From Maritimibacter sp. REDSEA-S28_B5 (GTDB lineage: Bacteria > Pseudomonadota > Alphaproteobacteria > Rhodobacterales > Rhodobacteraceae): a DNA stretch of 32,374 nucleotides. Where the stretch lies: assembly GCA_001626765.1 (NCBI GenBank), contig LUOO01000088.1, positions 3,034 through 35,407 on the forward strand, in the 5' to 3' direction. Position 1 is the stretch's first letter. The number at the start of each line of letters is the position of its first letter. Under the pieces are notes generated by a model, which had not been told where the DNA came from, searched no databases, and was given only the letters and a program-made list of their open reading frames with translations. Both the position numbers and the translations under genes were made by a program. Below, one piece after another: positions 1-9,207 of the stretch.

Positions 1-722
1 AAGCCGCGCGACGTCATCTCGAGAATCGCCTCGGCCATCGGGGTGTCGAGACCCACGAGCGGGATGCTGTCGGTGCCGTGCATGATCTGGCTCACCGGCG
101 TGAGCCGCGCGCCGAGTTTGCCGCCCGGATGGAAGGTGCGGAAATGGCTTTCCTTGAACTTCCGCGTCTCCATGAGCGCGACCGCGAGCGCATCGCCCAG
201 CCCCAGCATGAGCGTGGTCGAAGTGGTCGGGGCCATGCCGATGGAACAGGCCTCGGGCAGCGCGGGGATCGTCAGGCGGTAGTTGGCCGCCGTCATCAGA
301 GAGCTCGCCGGATTGCGCGAGATGCCCACGAGCGGGATCGAGAAACGGCGGCAATGGGCGATCATGTCGCCCAGTTCCGGCGTCTCGCCGCTGTTCGACA
401 GAAGAATGCACATGTCGTCGGGCGTCACCATGCCAAGGTCGCCGTGGCTCGCCTCGGCCGGATGGACGAAGAACGAGGGCGTGCCGGTCGAGGCCAGGGT
501 CGCGGCGATCTTTCGCGCGATATGCCCGGATTTCCCCATGCCCGACATGATGACCCGGCCCTTGAGCGCGAGCACCCGTTCCACGGTCGGCACGAAGTCC
601 GCTGGCAGGTCGGCGGCCATGGTCGCGAGCGCCTCGGCCTCGACACGCAGGACGCGCCGCGCGGTTTCGAGGCTCGAGGACGCAACCGGGCTCGAGGCCG
701 CGACGGGGGATGTTTCGATCAT
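1..722 (-). CDS. kdsD: Arabinose-5-phosphate isomerase, KpsF/GutQ family (3' end cut by window edge)
   Basis: Interconverts ribulose-5-phosphate and arabinose-5-phosphate, the first step towards Kdo for lipopolysaccharide, in the cytoplasm. About 240 codons are visible from an ATG at 720-722; the 3' end lies outside the window. The SIS domain occupies roughly residues 35-190: the phosphate-binding stretch SGMGKSGHIARKIA, the HPAEASHGDLGM segment and LSNSGET are all present, followed by FHPGGKLG and the start of the first CBS domain (VSQIMHGTDSIPLV). The frame runs unbroken to the edge. It lies downstream of the FkbM methyltransferase on the same strand, but a terminator-like hairpin separates them, so it probably has its own promoter. 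GutQ-type paralogues look alike, but with the CBS domain KdsD is the best call. Confidence 0.92.
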   Translation of the reverse strand, partial: MIETSPVAASSPVASSSLETARRVLRVEAEALATMAADLPADFVPTVERVLALKGRVIMSGMGKSGHIARKIAATLASTGTPSFFVHPAEASHGDLGMVTPDDMCILLSNSGETPELGDMIAHCRRFSIPLVGISRNPASSLMTAANYRLTIPALPEACSIGMAPTTSTTLMLGLGDALAVALMETRKFKESHFRTFHPGGKLGARLTPVSQIMHGTDSIPLVGLDTPMAEAILEMTSRG

Positions 723-809
723 TCGGTCCGGTTCTCTCGGTTTGGCTTTGCGAATGGCTCGGCGCCGACATAGCCCACTCACCAGTCGATTGCCATTCCT
801 AAAGCGCGG

Positions 810-839
810 AAAAAACCGGAGGCCCGGGGGCGCTCCGGC
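810..839 (-). terminator. Intrinsic terminator after the FkbM methyltransferase gene
   Basis: Read on the minus strand, a GC-rich hairpin with arms CCGGAG and CTCCGG (838-833 and 821-816) is followed directly by six T residues. It lies just past the stop codon of the methyltransferase and before kdsD, the expected position for a Rho-independent terminator. Confidence 0.65.
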
Positions 840-854
840 TGTTTCCTGCCGCGC

Positions 855-1598
855 TCACCAGCGGTCGAGCAGGTCCTTGCGCACCCAGATCGTATCGGCG
901 ATCGAGGCACCGGGGATCATAAAGCCCGAACGGGTCACGGTCATGATGTCAAAGACCTCGAACCCGTTCTCGCGCATGATGAACGCGATGTCGGCGAAAC
1001 GATACGAGTTCTCGTGCCGGAGCGCGATCGAGGTCTCGGTGATCACCCATTTGACCTTGCGCAGCGTCTCGGAGGCACCCTTGAGCACCTCGAGATCAAA
1101 GCCCTCGGTGTCGATCTTGAGAAGCACGTCTCCGTCGAAATCGCGCCCGGCAAAGAGCGTGTCCAGCGGCTTGACCGGCACGTCGTAGCGGGTCACGTCG
1201 TCCGAACCGCCTTTGACATGCGTCAGCAGCGACGACCGGGCGGGCACATCATTCAGAAGGTTGATCTGCATCGTGGTCTCGGTCGAACCGGCGGCGACCA
1301 TATGGACCTCGCCGGGCCGCTCCGCGACGAGGCTTTCGACCTTTTCGCGGTAGGGCGGCAGTGCCTCGATCAGGATGAGGTATGCATCGGGGAAGGCCGC
1401 GTAGAGCTGCGGTGTGCCGTTCAGAACGCCGATGTCGATGACGGTGCCGACCGGGCCGAGTTCGGCGAGAAACTCGGGCCGCCAGCCGTAAAGCCTCGTC
1501 TTGACCGCCTTGCGCGTCGGATCGGGACGTTCGGGCGGTTTCTGCCTGGCTTGGGGTTTGCCCTTGATGAGGCGGTTGACGGTATTGCGAATACTCAT
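855..1598 (-). CDS. FkbM family SAM-dependent methyltransferase
   Basis: Protein of 247 residues belonging to the FkbM class I methyltransferases, which O-methylate small molecules or sugars. The SAM-binding region is visible around residues 48-85: a VGTVIDIGVLNGTPQL motif I with the acidic IEAL strand that contacts the SAM ribose. The later DVLLKIDTEGFDLEVLKGA segment (about residues 158-176) is the most conserved FkbM hallmark. The first 30 residues are basic and proline-rich, unlike the rest. The ATG at 1598 is the first in-frame start, but the ribosome binding site is weak (AAAGAATAA). The substrate cannot be inferred. The adjacency to kdsD is compatible with a surface-polysaccharide role but does not prove it. 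Confidence 0.88.
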   Translation of the reverse strand: MSIRNTVNRLIKGKPQARQKPPERPDPTRKAVKTRLYGWRPEFLAELGPVGTVIDIGVLNGTPQLYAAFPDAYLILIEALPPYREKVESLVAERPGEVHMVAAGSTETTMQINLLNDVPARSSLLTHVKGGSDDVTRYDVPVKPLDTLFAGRDFDGDVLLKIDTEGFDLEVLKGASETLRKVKWVITETSIALRHENSYRFADIAFIMRENGFEVFDIMTVTRSGFMIPGASIADTIWVRKDLLDRW

Positions 1599-1864
1599 AT
1601 TGTTTTATTCTTTGTGAAGGGAGTTCGCAAAACTGCCCCAGATGTCGGAATGCCGCACGAGATTAGCACCCTTTGCCAAATGAGAAAGCCCTTGGGTGCG
1701 CACAGGTTTCCGGGCGATGACCTGACGCTCTTCGGTCAAGAGGTGCCGGTCCGGACAGCGGTGAAACCGGCGGGTATCGTTGCACGGATGTCGAATATAA
1801 AGTCCTGCTTCGCGCAAACGGTGCAACCCGGCTCACGTGCGGAATGGACGTAGAGGATCGTTAG

Positions 1865-2071
1865 ATGGCCAAAATCACCAACCTCAACCAGTTTCGCAAG
1901 GCCAAGGCACGGGTCGAAGACCGCGCGCGGGCGGACGAGAACGCCGTGAAATTCGGCCGGACCAAGGCGCAGAAGGCGGTCGAAGAGGCCGCCCGCACGC
2001 GGGCGAGGCGTATCCTCGACGCGCACGAACGGAGTCAGGAGAAAGACGCTGAACGGGATTCGGAGCTTTGA
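1865..2071 (+). CDS. DUF4169 family small basic protein
   Basis: Small highly charged protein of 68 residues. It matches the DUF4169 pattern: MAKITNLNQFRKAKAR start, the conserved VKFGRTKAQK core (residues 28-37) and an arginine-rich helical tail. GAGG lies about 8 bases before the ATG. Its TGA stop overlaps the TTG start of the next gene (TTGA), so the two are translationally coupled. The function of the family is unknown; its basic helical make-up suggests nucleic-acid or ribosome contact, which is inference only. Confidence 0.85.
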   Translation: MAKITNLNQFRKAKARVEDRARADENAVKFGRTKAQKAVEEAARTRARRILDAHERSQEKDAERDSEL

Positions 2072-2304
2072 CCGACGCCCGACCGCGCAAACATTCCGTG
2101 ACGCTCAGGGGGCACCGCACGTCGATCTCGCTGGAAGAGGACTTCTGGCAGGCCTTTCGCGAGATCGCCGAGGAGGAAGGAAAGGGATTGAACGAACTGG
2201 CCGCCGAGATCGACGAGGCGCGGGGCGTGTCCTCCGGCCTTGCCTCGGCGATCAGGCTCTACGTGCTTCGGCATTACAGGCGAAGGCACGGACAGGCCGA
2301 GTGA
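2068..2304 (+). CDS. Ribbon-helix-helix domain protein
   Basis: Protein of 78 residues with a TTG start that overlaps the upstream stop codon by three bases. After a short basic lead (RPRKHSVTLRGHR) comes the ribbon-helix-helix pattern TSISLEEDFWQAFREIAEEEGKGLNELAAEID, a beta strand followed by two helices as in the RHH_4 family, then a C-terminal helix with IRLYVLRHY. Such proteins are usually dimeric DNA-binding regulators or antitoxin-like factors. The partner DUF4169 gene is not a known toxin, so I do not call a toxin-antitoxin pair. The coupled arrangement suggests both act together. Confidence 0.82.
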   Translation: MTDARPRKHSVTLRGHRTSISLEEDFWQAFREIAEEEGKGLNELAAEIDEARGVSSGLASAIRLYVLRHYRRRHGQAE

Positions 2305-2377
2305 AGCCCCGAAGGGCCACGCGCGACTGAACCAAAGTAAACGGCGCGGCGTTCTACCTTCGAAAGGGAGGTGCAAC

Positions 2378-3115
2378 ATGCGCGCAAAATCCATTCTCCT
2401 CTTCGTCGCCGCCGTTACGTTCGCCTTGGGGCCGTTCATGACACCCGGCTTCGGCGGCTTCGATCCGAACCTCTATCCCAATCCGCAGGTCGATCCGCCG
2501 ATCCAGCCCGCAGGCTATGCCTTTGCAATCTGGGGCCTGCTCTATATCTGGTTGATCATCTCGACCGGCTTTGGCCTATTGAAGCGTCACGACGCGCCCG
2601 ACTGGGACGCGCACCGGCTGCCGCTCCTCGTGTCTCTTGTGTTGGGTGTAGGCTGGTTGCCGCTCGCCATGGTGTCGGCCCCCGCAGCGACCGTGCTGAT
2701 CTTTGTCATGCTGATCGCTGCCGCCTTCGCGCTGGCGCGCACGCCCAAGCGTGACCGCTGGCTCGCGCGTGTGCCTGTTGCGCTCTACACCGGGTGGCTC
2801 ACAGCCGCATCTTTCGCCTCGCTCGGCATGTTCGGCGCAGGCTACGAGATCGGCTTTGGCGAAGTTCCCTGGGCCTATGTGGGCATCGCACTGGCGCTAG
2901 CCACGGCGCTGGTCATCCATGGGATGCGGCAGGACGAACCGCTCTATTTCGCGAGCGTGATCTGGGCGCTCGTCGCCATCGCGGTCAAGAACTGGGGCGT
3001 TGAGGCGGGCGTGGCCTATGTTGCCGCCGCCGGGGCCGCCGTTCTTGCCGTGCTGATGGTGGTGGAATGGGTGCGCGTTCCGCCTTCGGGTGAGCGTCAC
3101 TACAACGCCGCCTGA
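2378..3115 (+). CDS. TspO/MBR-like tryptophan-rich membrane protein
   Basis: Integral membrane protein of 245 residues with about seven hydrophobic segments. Start chosen at the ATG at 2378 because GGGAGG lies 8-13 bases upstream; in-frame starts further upstream would add a non-hydrophobic extension. The segment PPIQPAGYAFAIWGLLYIWLI resembles the first conserved stretch of TspO/MBR proteins (proline, then F-x-x-W-x-x-LY), and YTGWLTAASFASL resembles the later TspO signature. It is longer than classical TspO (about 160 residues, five helices), so it belongs to the larger group often labelled tryptophan-rich sensory protein. The role is uncertain; the family is linked to tetrapyrrole or oxygen-related signalling. 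Confidence 0.75.
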   Translation: MRAKSILLFVAAVTFALGPFMTPGFGGFDPNLYPNPQVDPPIQPAGYAFAIWGLLYIWLIISTGFGLLKRHDAPDWDAHRLPLLVSLVLGVGWLPLAMVSAPAATVLIFVMLIAAAFALARTPKRDRWLARVPVALYTGWLTAASFASLGMFGAGYEIGFGEVPWAYVGIALALATALVIHGMRQDEPLYFASVIWALVAIAVKNWGVEAGVAYVAAAGAAVLAVLMVVEWVRVPPSGERHYNAA

Positions 3116-3139
3116 GAACTCCTGCCGGGGGCGAGACCC

Positions 3140-3164
3140 GGGGCGTCCCCCCTCGCGACGCCCC
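3140..3164. terminator. Hairpin between convergent genes
   Basis: Perfect 8-base arms GGGGCGTC and GACGCCCC enclose a 9-base loop between the convergent TspO-like gene and the NUDIX gene. There is no T tract on either strand, so it may slow transcription from both sides but is not a textbook intrinsic terminator. Confidence 0.4.
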
Positions 3165-3167
3165 TGG

Positions 3168-3572
3168 TCAGGTCCGGGGCACGAGGTGCAGCGCGGCGCG
3201 CAGAACGTCATCGACCGCCTCGCTCATGGCGAGGCGGCGCTCCAGAACGTCTTCGTGGGGGACCCAAGCGGCCTCCTCGGCATCGTCTGCCGCCTTCGGG
3301 CTGCCCGATTGGTGGACGCAAAGATGCGCGTGGAGGTCGAAGGCAAAGCCTTCCTGTCGGACCTCGATCACGGCAAGCAAGGGCCCCTCGCCCGCCGTCA
3401 CGCCGGTTTCCTCGTGGAGCTCCCGCACGGCCGCCGTCGCGGTCGCCTCGCCCGGATCGAGCTTGCCGCCGGGATAGCCCCAGAGGCCCGCGTCGGGCGG
3501 GTTGCGCCGCCGGACGAGCAACACACGGTCGCCGTCGAGACAAACCGCGAGCGCCGCCGCGACGGGCGTCAC
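3168..3572 (-). CDS. NUDIX hydrolase
   Basis: Protein of 134 residues that hydrolyses a nucleoside diphosphate linked to another moiety. The Nudix box is complete: [23 protein letters not shown] fits GX5EX7REUXEEXGU, including the glutamates that bind magnesium. The start is a GTG whose last bases form the TGA stop of uvrA (GTGA overlap), so it is translationally coupled downstream of uvrA. MutT-like or ADP-ribose hydrolase activity is possible; the substrate cannot be told from the motif. Coupling to a DNA-repair gene is consistent with nucleotide-pool cleaning (inference). Confidence 0.9.
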   Translation of the reverse strand: MTPVAAALAVCLDGDRVLLVRRRNPPDAGLWGYPGGKLDPGEATATAAVRELHEETGVTAGEGPLLAVIEVRQEGFAFDLHAHLCVHQSGSPKAADDAEEAAWVPHEDVLERRLAMSEAVDDVLRAALHLVPRT

Positions 3573-6476
3573 TCCGCCGCCGTCGTTTTCGGGGCGCGCT
3601 TCGGGGTCAGCATCTCGGCCAGGTAGCGGCCCGTATGCGAGGCTTCGACCGCCGCGACATCCTCGGGTGTGCCGGTCGCCACGAGCGTGCCGCCGCCATC
3701 ACCGCCCTCCGGCCCGATGTCAACGATCCAGTCGGCGGTCTTCACCACGTCGAGGTTGTGCTCGATCACCACGACCGAATTGCCCTGATCGACAAGCTCG
3801 TGGAGCACTTCGAGAAGCTTCTTCACATCCTCGAAATGCAGACCTGTGGTCGGCTCGTCGAGGATGTAGAGCGTCCGCCCCGTCGAGCGTTTCGACAGCT
3901 CCTTGGACAGCTTAACGCGCTGCGCCTCGCCGCCCGAGAGCGTGGTCGCCTGTTGGCCGACCTTGATATACCCAAGGCCCACCCGCATCAGAGCGTCCAT
4001 CTTTTCGCGGATCGACGGCACGGCCTGGAAAAAGCTCTGCGCCTCCTCGACGGTCATGTCGAGCACGTCCGCGATGGACTTGCCCTTGAAGGTGACCTCG
4101 AGCGTCTCGCGGTTGTAGCGCTTGCCCTTGCAGGTTTCGCATTCGACGTAGACGTCGGGCAGGAAGTGCATCTCGATCTTGATGACCCCGTCGCCCTGAC
4201 AGGCCTCGCAGCGCCCGCCTTTGACGTTGAAGGAGAAACGCCCCGGCTTGTAACCGCGCGCTTTCGCCTCGGGCAGACCGGCGAACCAGTCGCGGATCGG
4301 CGTGAAGGCCCCGGTGTAGGTCGCGGGGTTTGACCGGGGCGTACGCCCGATGGGCCGCTGGTCAATGTCGATGACCTTGTCGAGATGTTCAAGTCCCTTG
4401 ATCGTCTCGCAGGGCGCGGGCGTCTGGCGCGCGCCGTTGAGGTTCATCGAAGCGGTCTTGAACAGCGTCTCGATGGTCAGAGTCGATTTGCCGCCACCCG
4501 ACACGCCGGTCACGCAGACGAATTTGCCCAAGGGGAAGTCAGCCGTCACCTCCTTGAGGTTGTTGCCGGTCGCCTTGACCACGGTAACCTTCTTGCCGTT
4601 GCCCTTGCGCCGCTCGGCGGGCACCGCGATCTCGCGTTTGCCAGACAGATACTGCCCGGTGAGCGAGGCGGGATCGGCGGCGATCTGGTCGGGCGTGCCC
4701 TTGGCGCAGACCTGGCCGCCGTGGACACCTGCCCCCGGCCCGATGTCAAAGACGTAATCCGCCTCGCGGATCGCCTCTTCGTCATGTTCGACCACGATCA
4801 CCGTGTTGCCCTGATCGCGCAGGTTCTTGAGCGTCGTCAGAAGCCGCCCGTTGTCGCGCTGGTGAAGGCCGATGGACGGCTCGTCGAGCACATAGAGCAC
4901 GCCGGTCAGGCCGGAGCCGATCTGGCTCGCCAGCCGAATCCGCTGGCTTTCGCCCCCAGACAGGGTGCCGGAGTTGCGGCTGAGGGTCAGATACTCCAGC
5001 CCCACGTTGTTGAGAAAGCCAAGCCGTTCGCGGATTTCCTTCAGGATCGCGCGGGCAATCTCGTTTTTCTGCTTGGACAGCGCCTCGGGCACGCTTTCGC
5101 ACCAGTCAAAGGCCTCGCGAATCGACATCTGCACTACGTGGCCGATGTGAAGCCCCGCGATCTTGACCGCCAGCGCCTCTTCCCGAAGCCGGTAACCGCC
5201 GCAGGCCCCGCAGGGCCGGTTGTTCTGATACCGCTCGAACTCCTCGCGCACCCAGCTTGAATCCGTCTCGCGGTAGCGGCGTTCCATGTTCGGGATCACG
5301 CCCTCGAAGGGACGCGACACCTCGTAGACCCGCCCGCCTTCGTCGAAGCGGAACTTGATCTCCTCGTCGCCCGAGCCAAAAAGGAAAACCTGCTGGACGT
5401 GCTCGGGCAGCGATTTCCAAGGCGCGTCCTTGTCGAACGCGTAGTGCTTGGCAATCGACTCGATCGTCTGGCGGAAATAGGGCGACTTTCCCTTGCGCCA
5501 GGGCGCGATGGCGCCGTCGTAGACCTTGAGCGTCGCATCCGGCACCACGAGGCGTTCGTCAAAAAACAGCTCCTGCCCGAGACCGTCACAGACCGGGCAG
5601 GCCCCGAAGGGCGCGTTGAAGGAGAAAAGACGCGGTTCGATCTCGGGGATCGTGAAACCCGACACGGGACAGGCGAATTTCTCGGAGAAGGCGATGCGCT
5701 CCGGCTCGCCCTCGTCCTCTTTCGGCGCGGTTTCGAGCACGGCGATGCCGTCGGCCAGATCGAGCGCGGTGCGGAAGCTGTCGGCGAGGCGCTGTTCCAT
5801 GCCTTCGCGCACGACGATCCGGTCCACCACGACGTCGATGTCATGGCGGAATTTCTTATCGAGCACCGGCGGCTCCTCGAGCTCGTAGAAAGCGCCGTTG
5901 ACTTTGACCCGCTGGAAGCCCTGCTTGCGAAGCTCTTGAAATTCCTTGCGGTATTCGCCTTTGCGGTCGCGCACGATGGGGGCGAGCAGATAGGCGCGCG
6001 TGCCCTCCTCCATCGTCATCACGCGGTCGACCATGTCCTGCACCTGCTGCGCCTCGATCGGCAGGCCTGTGGCGGGCGAGAACGGCGTGCCCGCGCGGGC
6101 GTAGAGCAGACGCATGTAGTCGTAGATCTCGGTCACCGTACCGACGGTCGAGCGCGGGTTCTTGGACGTGGTCTTCTGCTCGATGGAGATCGCAGGCGAA
6201 AGACCCGAGATATGGTCCACGTCCGGCTTTTCCATCATGTCGAGGAACTGACGCGCATAGGCGGACAGCGATTCGACATAGCGCCGCTGCCCCTCAGCGT
6301 AAATCGTGTCGAAGGCGAGCGAGGATTTGCCCGATCCGGACAGGCCGGTCAGCACCACCAGACGGTCACGCGGCAGATCGATGCTGACATCCGTCAGATT
6401 GTGCTCGCGCCACGTCGATGTTCTTGAGGTTGTGCTCGCGCGCGCCGCGCACTTCGATGAACTTCTGTTCGGGCAT
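3569..6476 (-). CDS. uvrA: Excinuclease ABC subunit A, with a frameshift near the start codon
   Basis: Damage-recognition ATPase of nucleotide excision repair, partner of UvrB. Both ABC halves are intact: Walker A motifs GLSGSGKSS and GVSGGGKST, signature motifs [16 protein letters not shown] and [16 protein letters not shown], and zinc-finger cysteines CPVCDG, CGACGG, CEACQG and CETCKG. The expected start, ATG at 6474-6476 ([17 protein letters not shown]), is in a different frame from the remaining 950 or so residues. A 31-base near-duplication (12-base direct repeat at 6399-6410 and 6430-6441) lies between; removing 31 bases gives a continuous [19 protein letters not shown]. The only in-frame upstream start is a TTG at 6538, which yields an N-terminus unlike UvrA. 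An SOS box lies upstream. Either a real frameshift or an assembly error; the latter is more likely. Confidence 0.93.
6399..6441 (-). repeat. 31-base near-tandem duplication inside the 5' end of uvrA
   Basis: The 12-mer TTGTGCTCGCGC occurs at 6399-6410 and again at 6430-6441, exactly 31 bases apart. The two copies encode alternative versions of the same UvrA stretch (EHNLKNIDV and [11 protein letters not shown]). As 31 is not a multiple of three, the second copy puts the gene out of frame with its start. Confidence 0.8.
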
Positions 6477-6549
6477 GACCCACCTGATCCGCTGAAAACG
6501 CCAAACCCATTAGATAGGGCATCGCGGCTCGGTCGCAAATGGAAAAAGT

Positions 6550-6564
6550 GAACGAAGAGTGAAC
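6550..6564 (-). promoter_or_regulatory. LexA (SOS) box upstream of uvrA
   Basis: GAAC-GAAGAGT-GAAC is an exact fit to the alphaproteobacterial LexA box GTTC-N7-GTTC read on the minus strand. It lies 74 bases before the uvrA ATG in the divergent region shared with the VWA gene, so it could also affect that gene. uvrA is a standard SOS gene. Confidence 0.8.
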
Positions 6565-6656
6565 AAATTTATCTGAATTGCCGGGACAATCTTCGCTTTT
6601 GCAGAATCAGCATGGGCGGCTAGGGTTTGCGGGATTTCGAACGCCGGAGGATATTC

Positions 6657-9158
6657 ATGCTGCGCGCCCTTTTGACCGCTTTTCTTACGTTGATCGCGAC
6701 GGTCCTTCACGCACAGGAGGCGACGCCGGTGAGCGCCGAACGCCCCAAGGCGATCCTCGTGCTCGATGCCTCGGGGTCGATGTGGGGGCAGATCGACGGG
6801 GTGAACAAGATCGTCATCGCGCGCGACGTGGTCACCAACCTCTTGGGCAGCCTGCCTGCCGAACAGGAACTGGGCCTCGTCGCCTATGGCCACCGGCGCA
6901 AGGGCGACTGCACGGATATCGAGGTGCTGGCAGACCCCGGCGCGGATCGTGCCGCGATTGCAGAGGCGGTCAATGCGCTCAACCCGCGCGGCAAGACGCC
7001 TCTCTCGGCGGCGGTGGTGCAGGCAGCGGAGGCGCTGAAATACACCGAGGAAGCGGCGACCGTCATCCTCGTCTCGGACGGCATCGAGACCTGCGAGGTC
7101 GACCCCTGCGAGATCGGGCGACAGCTCGAGGAAACCGGCGTGAATTTCACCGCCCACGTGATCGGCTTTGACGTGGCCGACGCGGAAACCCGCGCACAGC
7201 TTCAGTGCCTCGCCGACGAAACCGGCGGGACCTTTCGCACCGCCGATGACGCGGGCGAACTGGCCAGCGCACTGACCGAGGTCGCCATGGCCCCTGTTCC
7301 CGAGCCGGAACCGGAGCTGATCACCGTCACCTTCCGCGCCGTGGACGGACCGAACGGCGCGATCCTGAACGAAGGGATCGTCTGGACCATCACGGCGGAT
7401 GACGCGACGCTGGTGGAAGGGTCGGACGCGGCGTCGCCGGAGTTTGAGCTGACCCAAGGGGCAGCGGGGGTCGCCACGGTCCTCAGGCTCGCCGACGAAG
7501 AGGTCGTCGAGGCGCAGTTCACCGTGGGCAGCGTGTCGTCTGTGGTCGAGGTGATCCTGCCGAAATACGCTCCACCTGCGACCGTCGAGGCGCCCGCCTC
7601 TGCGCCTGCGGGCTCGCTGGTTCCCGTGACCTTTACCGGACCGCGCGGCGATGGAGATTACATCGCCTCCGCCGAGATCGGGTCCGAGGACGGGCATTAC
7701 GTGGAATACAGCTACGTGGTCGACGCCGAAGGCGACGTGGTCGAAGTCCGGATGCCCCCCACCGAAGGCCCGGCCGAGATCCGCTATGTTCTCGCCAAGG
7801 GGTTGCAGGTGCTGGGCCGCACCGAGATCGAGGTGACGCCGCTCACCATCACGCTCACCGCGCCCGAGGGGGCGAGCGTGGGAACGGCGCCGATGATCGC
7901 GTGGGAGGGGCCGGACTACCCCGGCGACTTCATCACGGTTTCGACCCTGGACGCCGAGGATGGCCAATACGAAACCTATGAGTACACCCGCGAGGGCAGC
8001 CCCCTGCCCCTCGTCATGCCCTCCCTGCCGGGCACCTACGAGTTGCGCTACGTGCTGTCCGCGTCTGGCGCGGTTGCCGGCCGCTCGGCGCCCTTCGAGG
8101 TCGGTGCGGCGAGCGCGAGCGTGTCGGGACCAACCGAGGCCGTAGCCGGGTCGGACATCGAGGTCACATGGCAGGGCCCGGATGCCCCGAGCGACTACAT
8201 CGCCATCGCCCGCCCCGACGACGCCCAAGGCTACGAGACCTATACCTATACGCGGGGCACCAATCCGCTGGAGGTGGAGACGCCCATCGAGCCGGGCGAT
8301 TACGAAATCCGGTATGTGCTCAATCAGGACCGCAAGGTGCTGGCCCGGCAAGCGATCACCCTGACCGAGGTCGGCGCAGGGATCACCGCGCCCACGACGG
8401 CCGTGGCCGGGACGGATGTGAGCGTGGAATGGACCGGGCCCGATTACGACAGCGACTTCATCAGCTTTGCCGAGGTCGGATCGGACGATGGGACCTATGT
8501 GACCTACACCTACACCCGCGAAGGATCGCCCCTGAAACTCGAAGCTCCGACGACGCCGGGAACCTATGAGATCCGCTATATCGCCAATGCCGACTACAAG
8601 AAGCTCGCCGCGGCGACGATCACGGTCGAGGCCGCCGAGGCCACGCTCACCGCGCCGGGCACGGCACCGGCAGGCGCGCCGCTCAAGTTCGACTGGACCG
8701 GTCCGGACAGCGCGAGCGACTATATCGCGGTATCGCTGCCGGGGTCCGAAGCGGGGGTCTATCTGAACTACGAATACACGAACCGGGGCAACCCGGTGAC
8801 CATCGACCTGCCCGCGATGCCGGGGGACTACGAGCTGCAGTATGTGCTCTCGGGCCGCCCGGCCACGGTCATTGCGCGGCTGCCGATCACCGTCGAGGAG
8901 GTGACGGCCAGCGTCACCGGCGAACGGCGCGGCGAGGTGATCGCGATCACCTGGGAGGGTCCGGGCTACCGGCGCGACTTCGTCACCATCGCCAACCCCG
9001 ACGACGAACCCGGGCGGTATCTGGACTACGCCTATACCAACCGGGGACAGACCGTGGAGGTCGAGGTGCCGGAGGCGCCGGGCACCTACGAATTGCGCTA
9101 CATCCTCGACGGCGATGAGGACCGGATCCTGGCCCGGGTGCCGTTCACGGTGGACTGA
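6657..9158 (+). CDS. Secreted VWA-domain protein with six tandem Ig-like repeats
   Basis: Protein of 833 residues. Start at 6657 follows GGAGG by 6 bases and opens a clean signal peptide (MLRALLTAFLTLIATVLHA, cut before QEA). Residues 30-210 form a von Willebrand A domain with a complete MIDAS site: D37-x-S39-x-S41 in LDASGSMWG, T114 in GKTPLS and D141 in LVSDGIE. Paired cysteines (C85; C146 and C151; C184) suggest periplasmic disulfides. Residues 220-302 look like a divergent beta domain. From about 310 to the end come six repeats of about 85 residues, each with a W/F-x-GPD-x-x-x-D-F/Y-I core, a Y-x-x-Y-x-Y-T-x-x-G strand and a P-G-x-Y-E-I/L-R-Y-V/I ending. No membrane anchor is seen. Function unknown; a metal-dependent adhesion or envelope scaffold role is inference. 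Confidence 0.88.
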   Translation: MLRALLTAFLTLIATVLHAQEATPVSAERPKAILVLDASGSMWGQIDGVNKIVIARDVVTNLLGSLPAEQELGLVAYGHRRKGDCTDIEVLADPGADRAAIAEAVNALNPRGKTPLSAAVVQAAEALKYTEEAATVILVSDGIETCEVDPCEIGRQLEETGVNFTAHVIGFDVADAETRAQLQCLADETGGTFRTADDAGELASALTEVAMAPVPEPEPELITVTFRAVDGPNGAILNEGIVWTITADDATLVEGSDAASPEFELTQGAAGVATVLRLADEEVVEAQFTVGSVSSVVEVILPKYAPPATVEAPASAPAGSLVPVTFTGPRGDGDYIASAEIGSEDGHYVEYSYVVDAEGDVVEVRMPPTEGPAEIRYVLAKGLQVLGRTEIEVTPLTITLTAPEGASVGTAPMIAWEGPDYPGDFITVSTLDAEDGQYETYEYTREGSPLPLVMPSLPGTYELRYVLSASGAVAGRSAPFEVGAASASVSGPTEAVAGSDIEVTWQGPDAPSDYIAIARPDDAQGYETYTYTRGTNPLEVETPIEPGDYEIRYVLNQDRKVLARQAITLTEVGAGITAPTTAVAGTDVSVEWTGPDYDSDFISFAEVGSDDGTYVTYTYTREGSPLKLEAPTTPGTYEIRYIANADYKKLAAATITVEAAEATLTAPGTAPAGAPLKFDWTGPDSASDYIAVSLPGSEAGVYLNYEYTNRGNPVTIDLPAMPGDYELQYVLSGRPATVIARLPITVEEVTASVTGERRGEVIAITWEGPGYRRDFVTIANPDDEPGRYLDYAYTNRGQTVEVEVPEAPGTYELRYILDGDEDRILARVPFTVD

Positions 9159-9207
9159 GACAGGCGCAGAAACGGGACAATTCGACAGGCCATGTCGATG
9201 GGCACTC

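Noticed and set aside
1605..1826. A 73-codon open frame upstream of the FkbM gene
   Set aside because: No ribosome binding site, no recognisable pattern, and composition unlike coding sequence here.
1865..2304. A toxin-antitoxin pair (DUF4169 plus ribbon-helix-helix)
   Set aside because: The ribbon-helix-helix partner is suggestive, but DUF4169 is not a known toxin and the pair looks like a conserved housekeeping arrangement.
6510..8351. A 613-codon open frame opposite the VWA gene
   Set aside because: Arg/Gly/His-rich shadow; the plus strand has signal peptide, MIDAS site and repeats.
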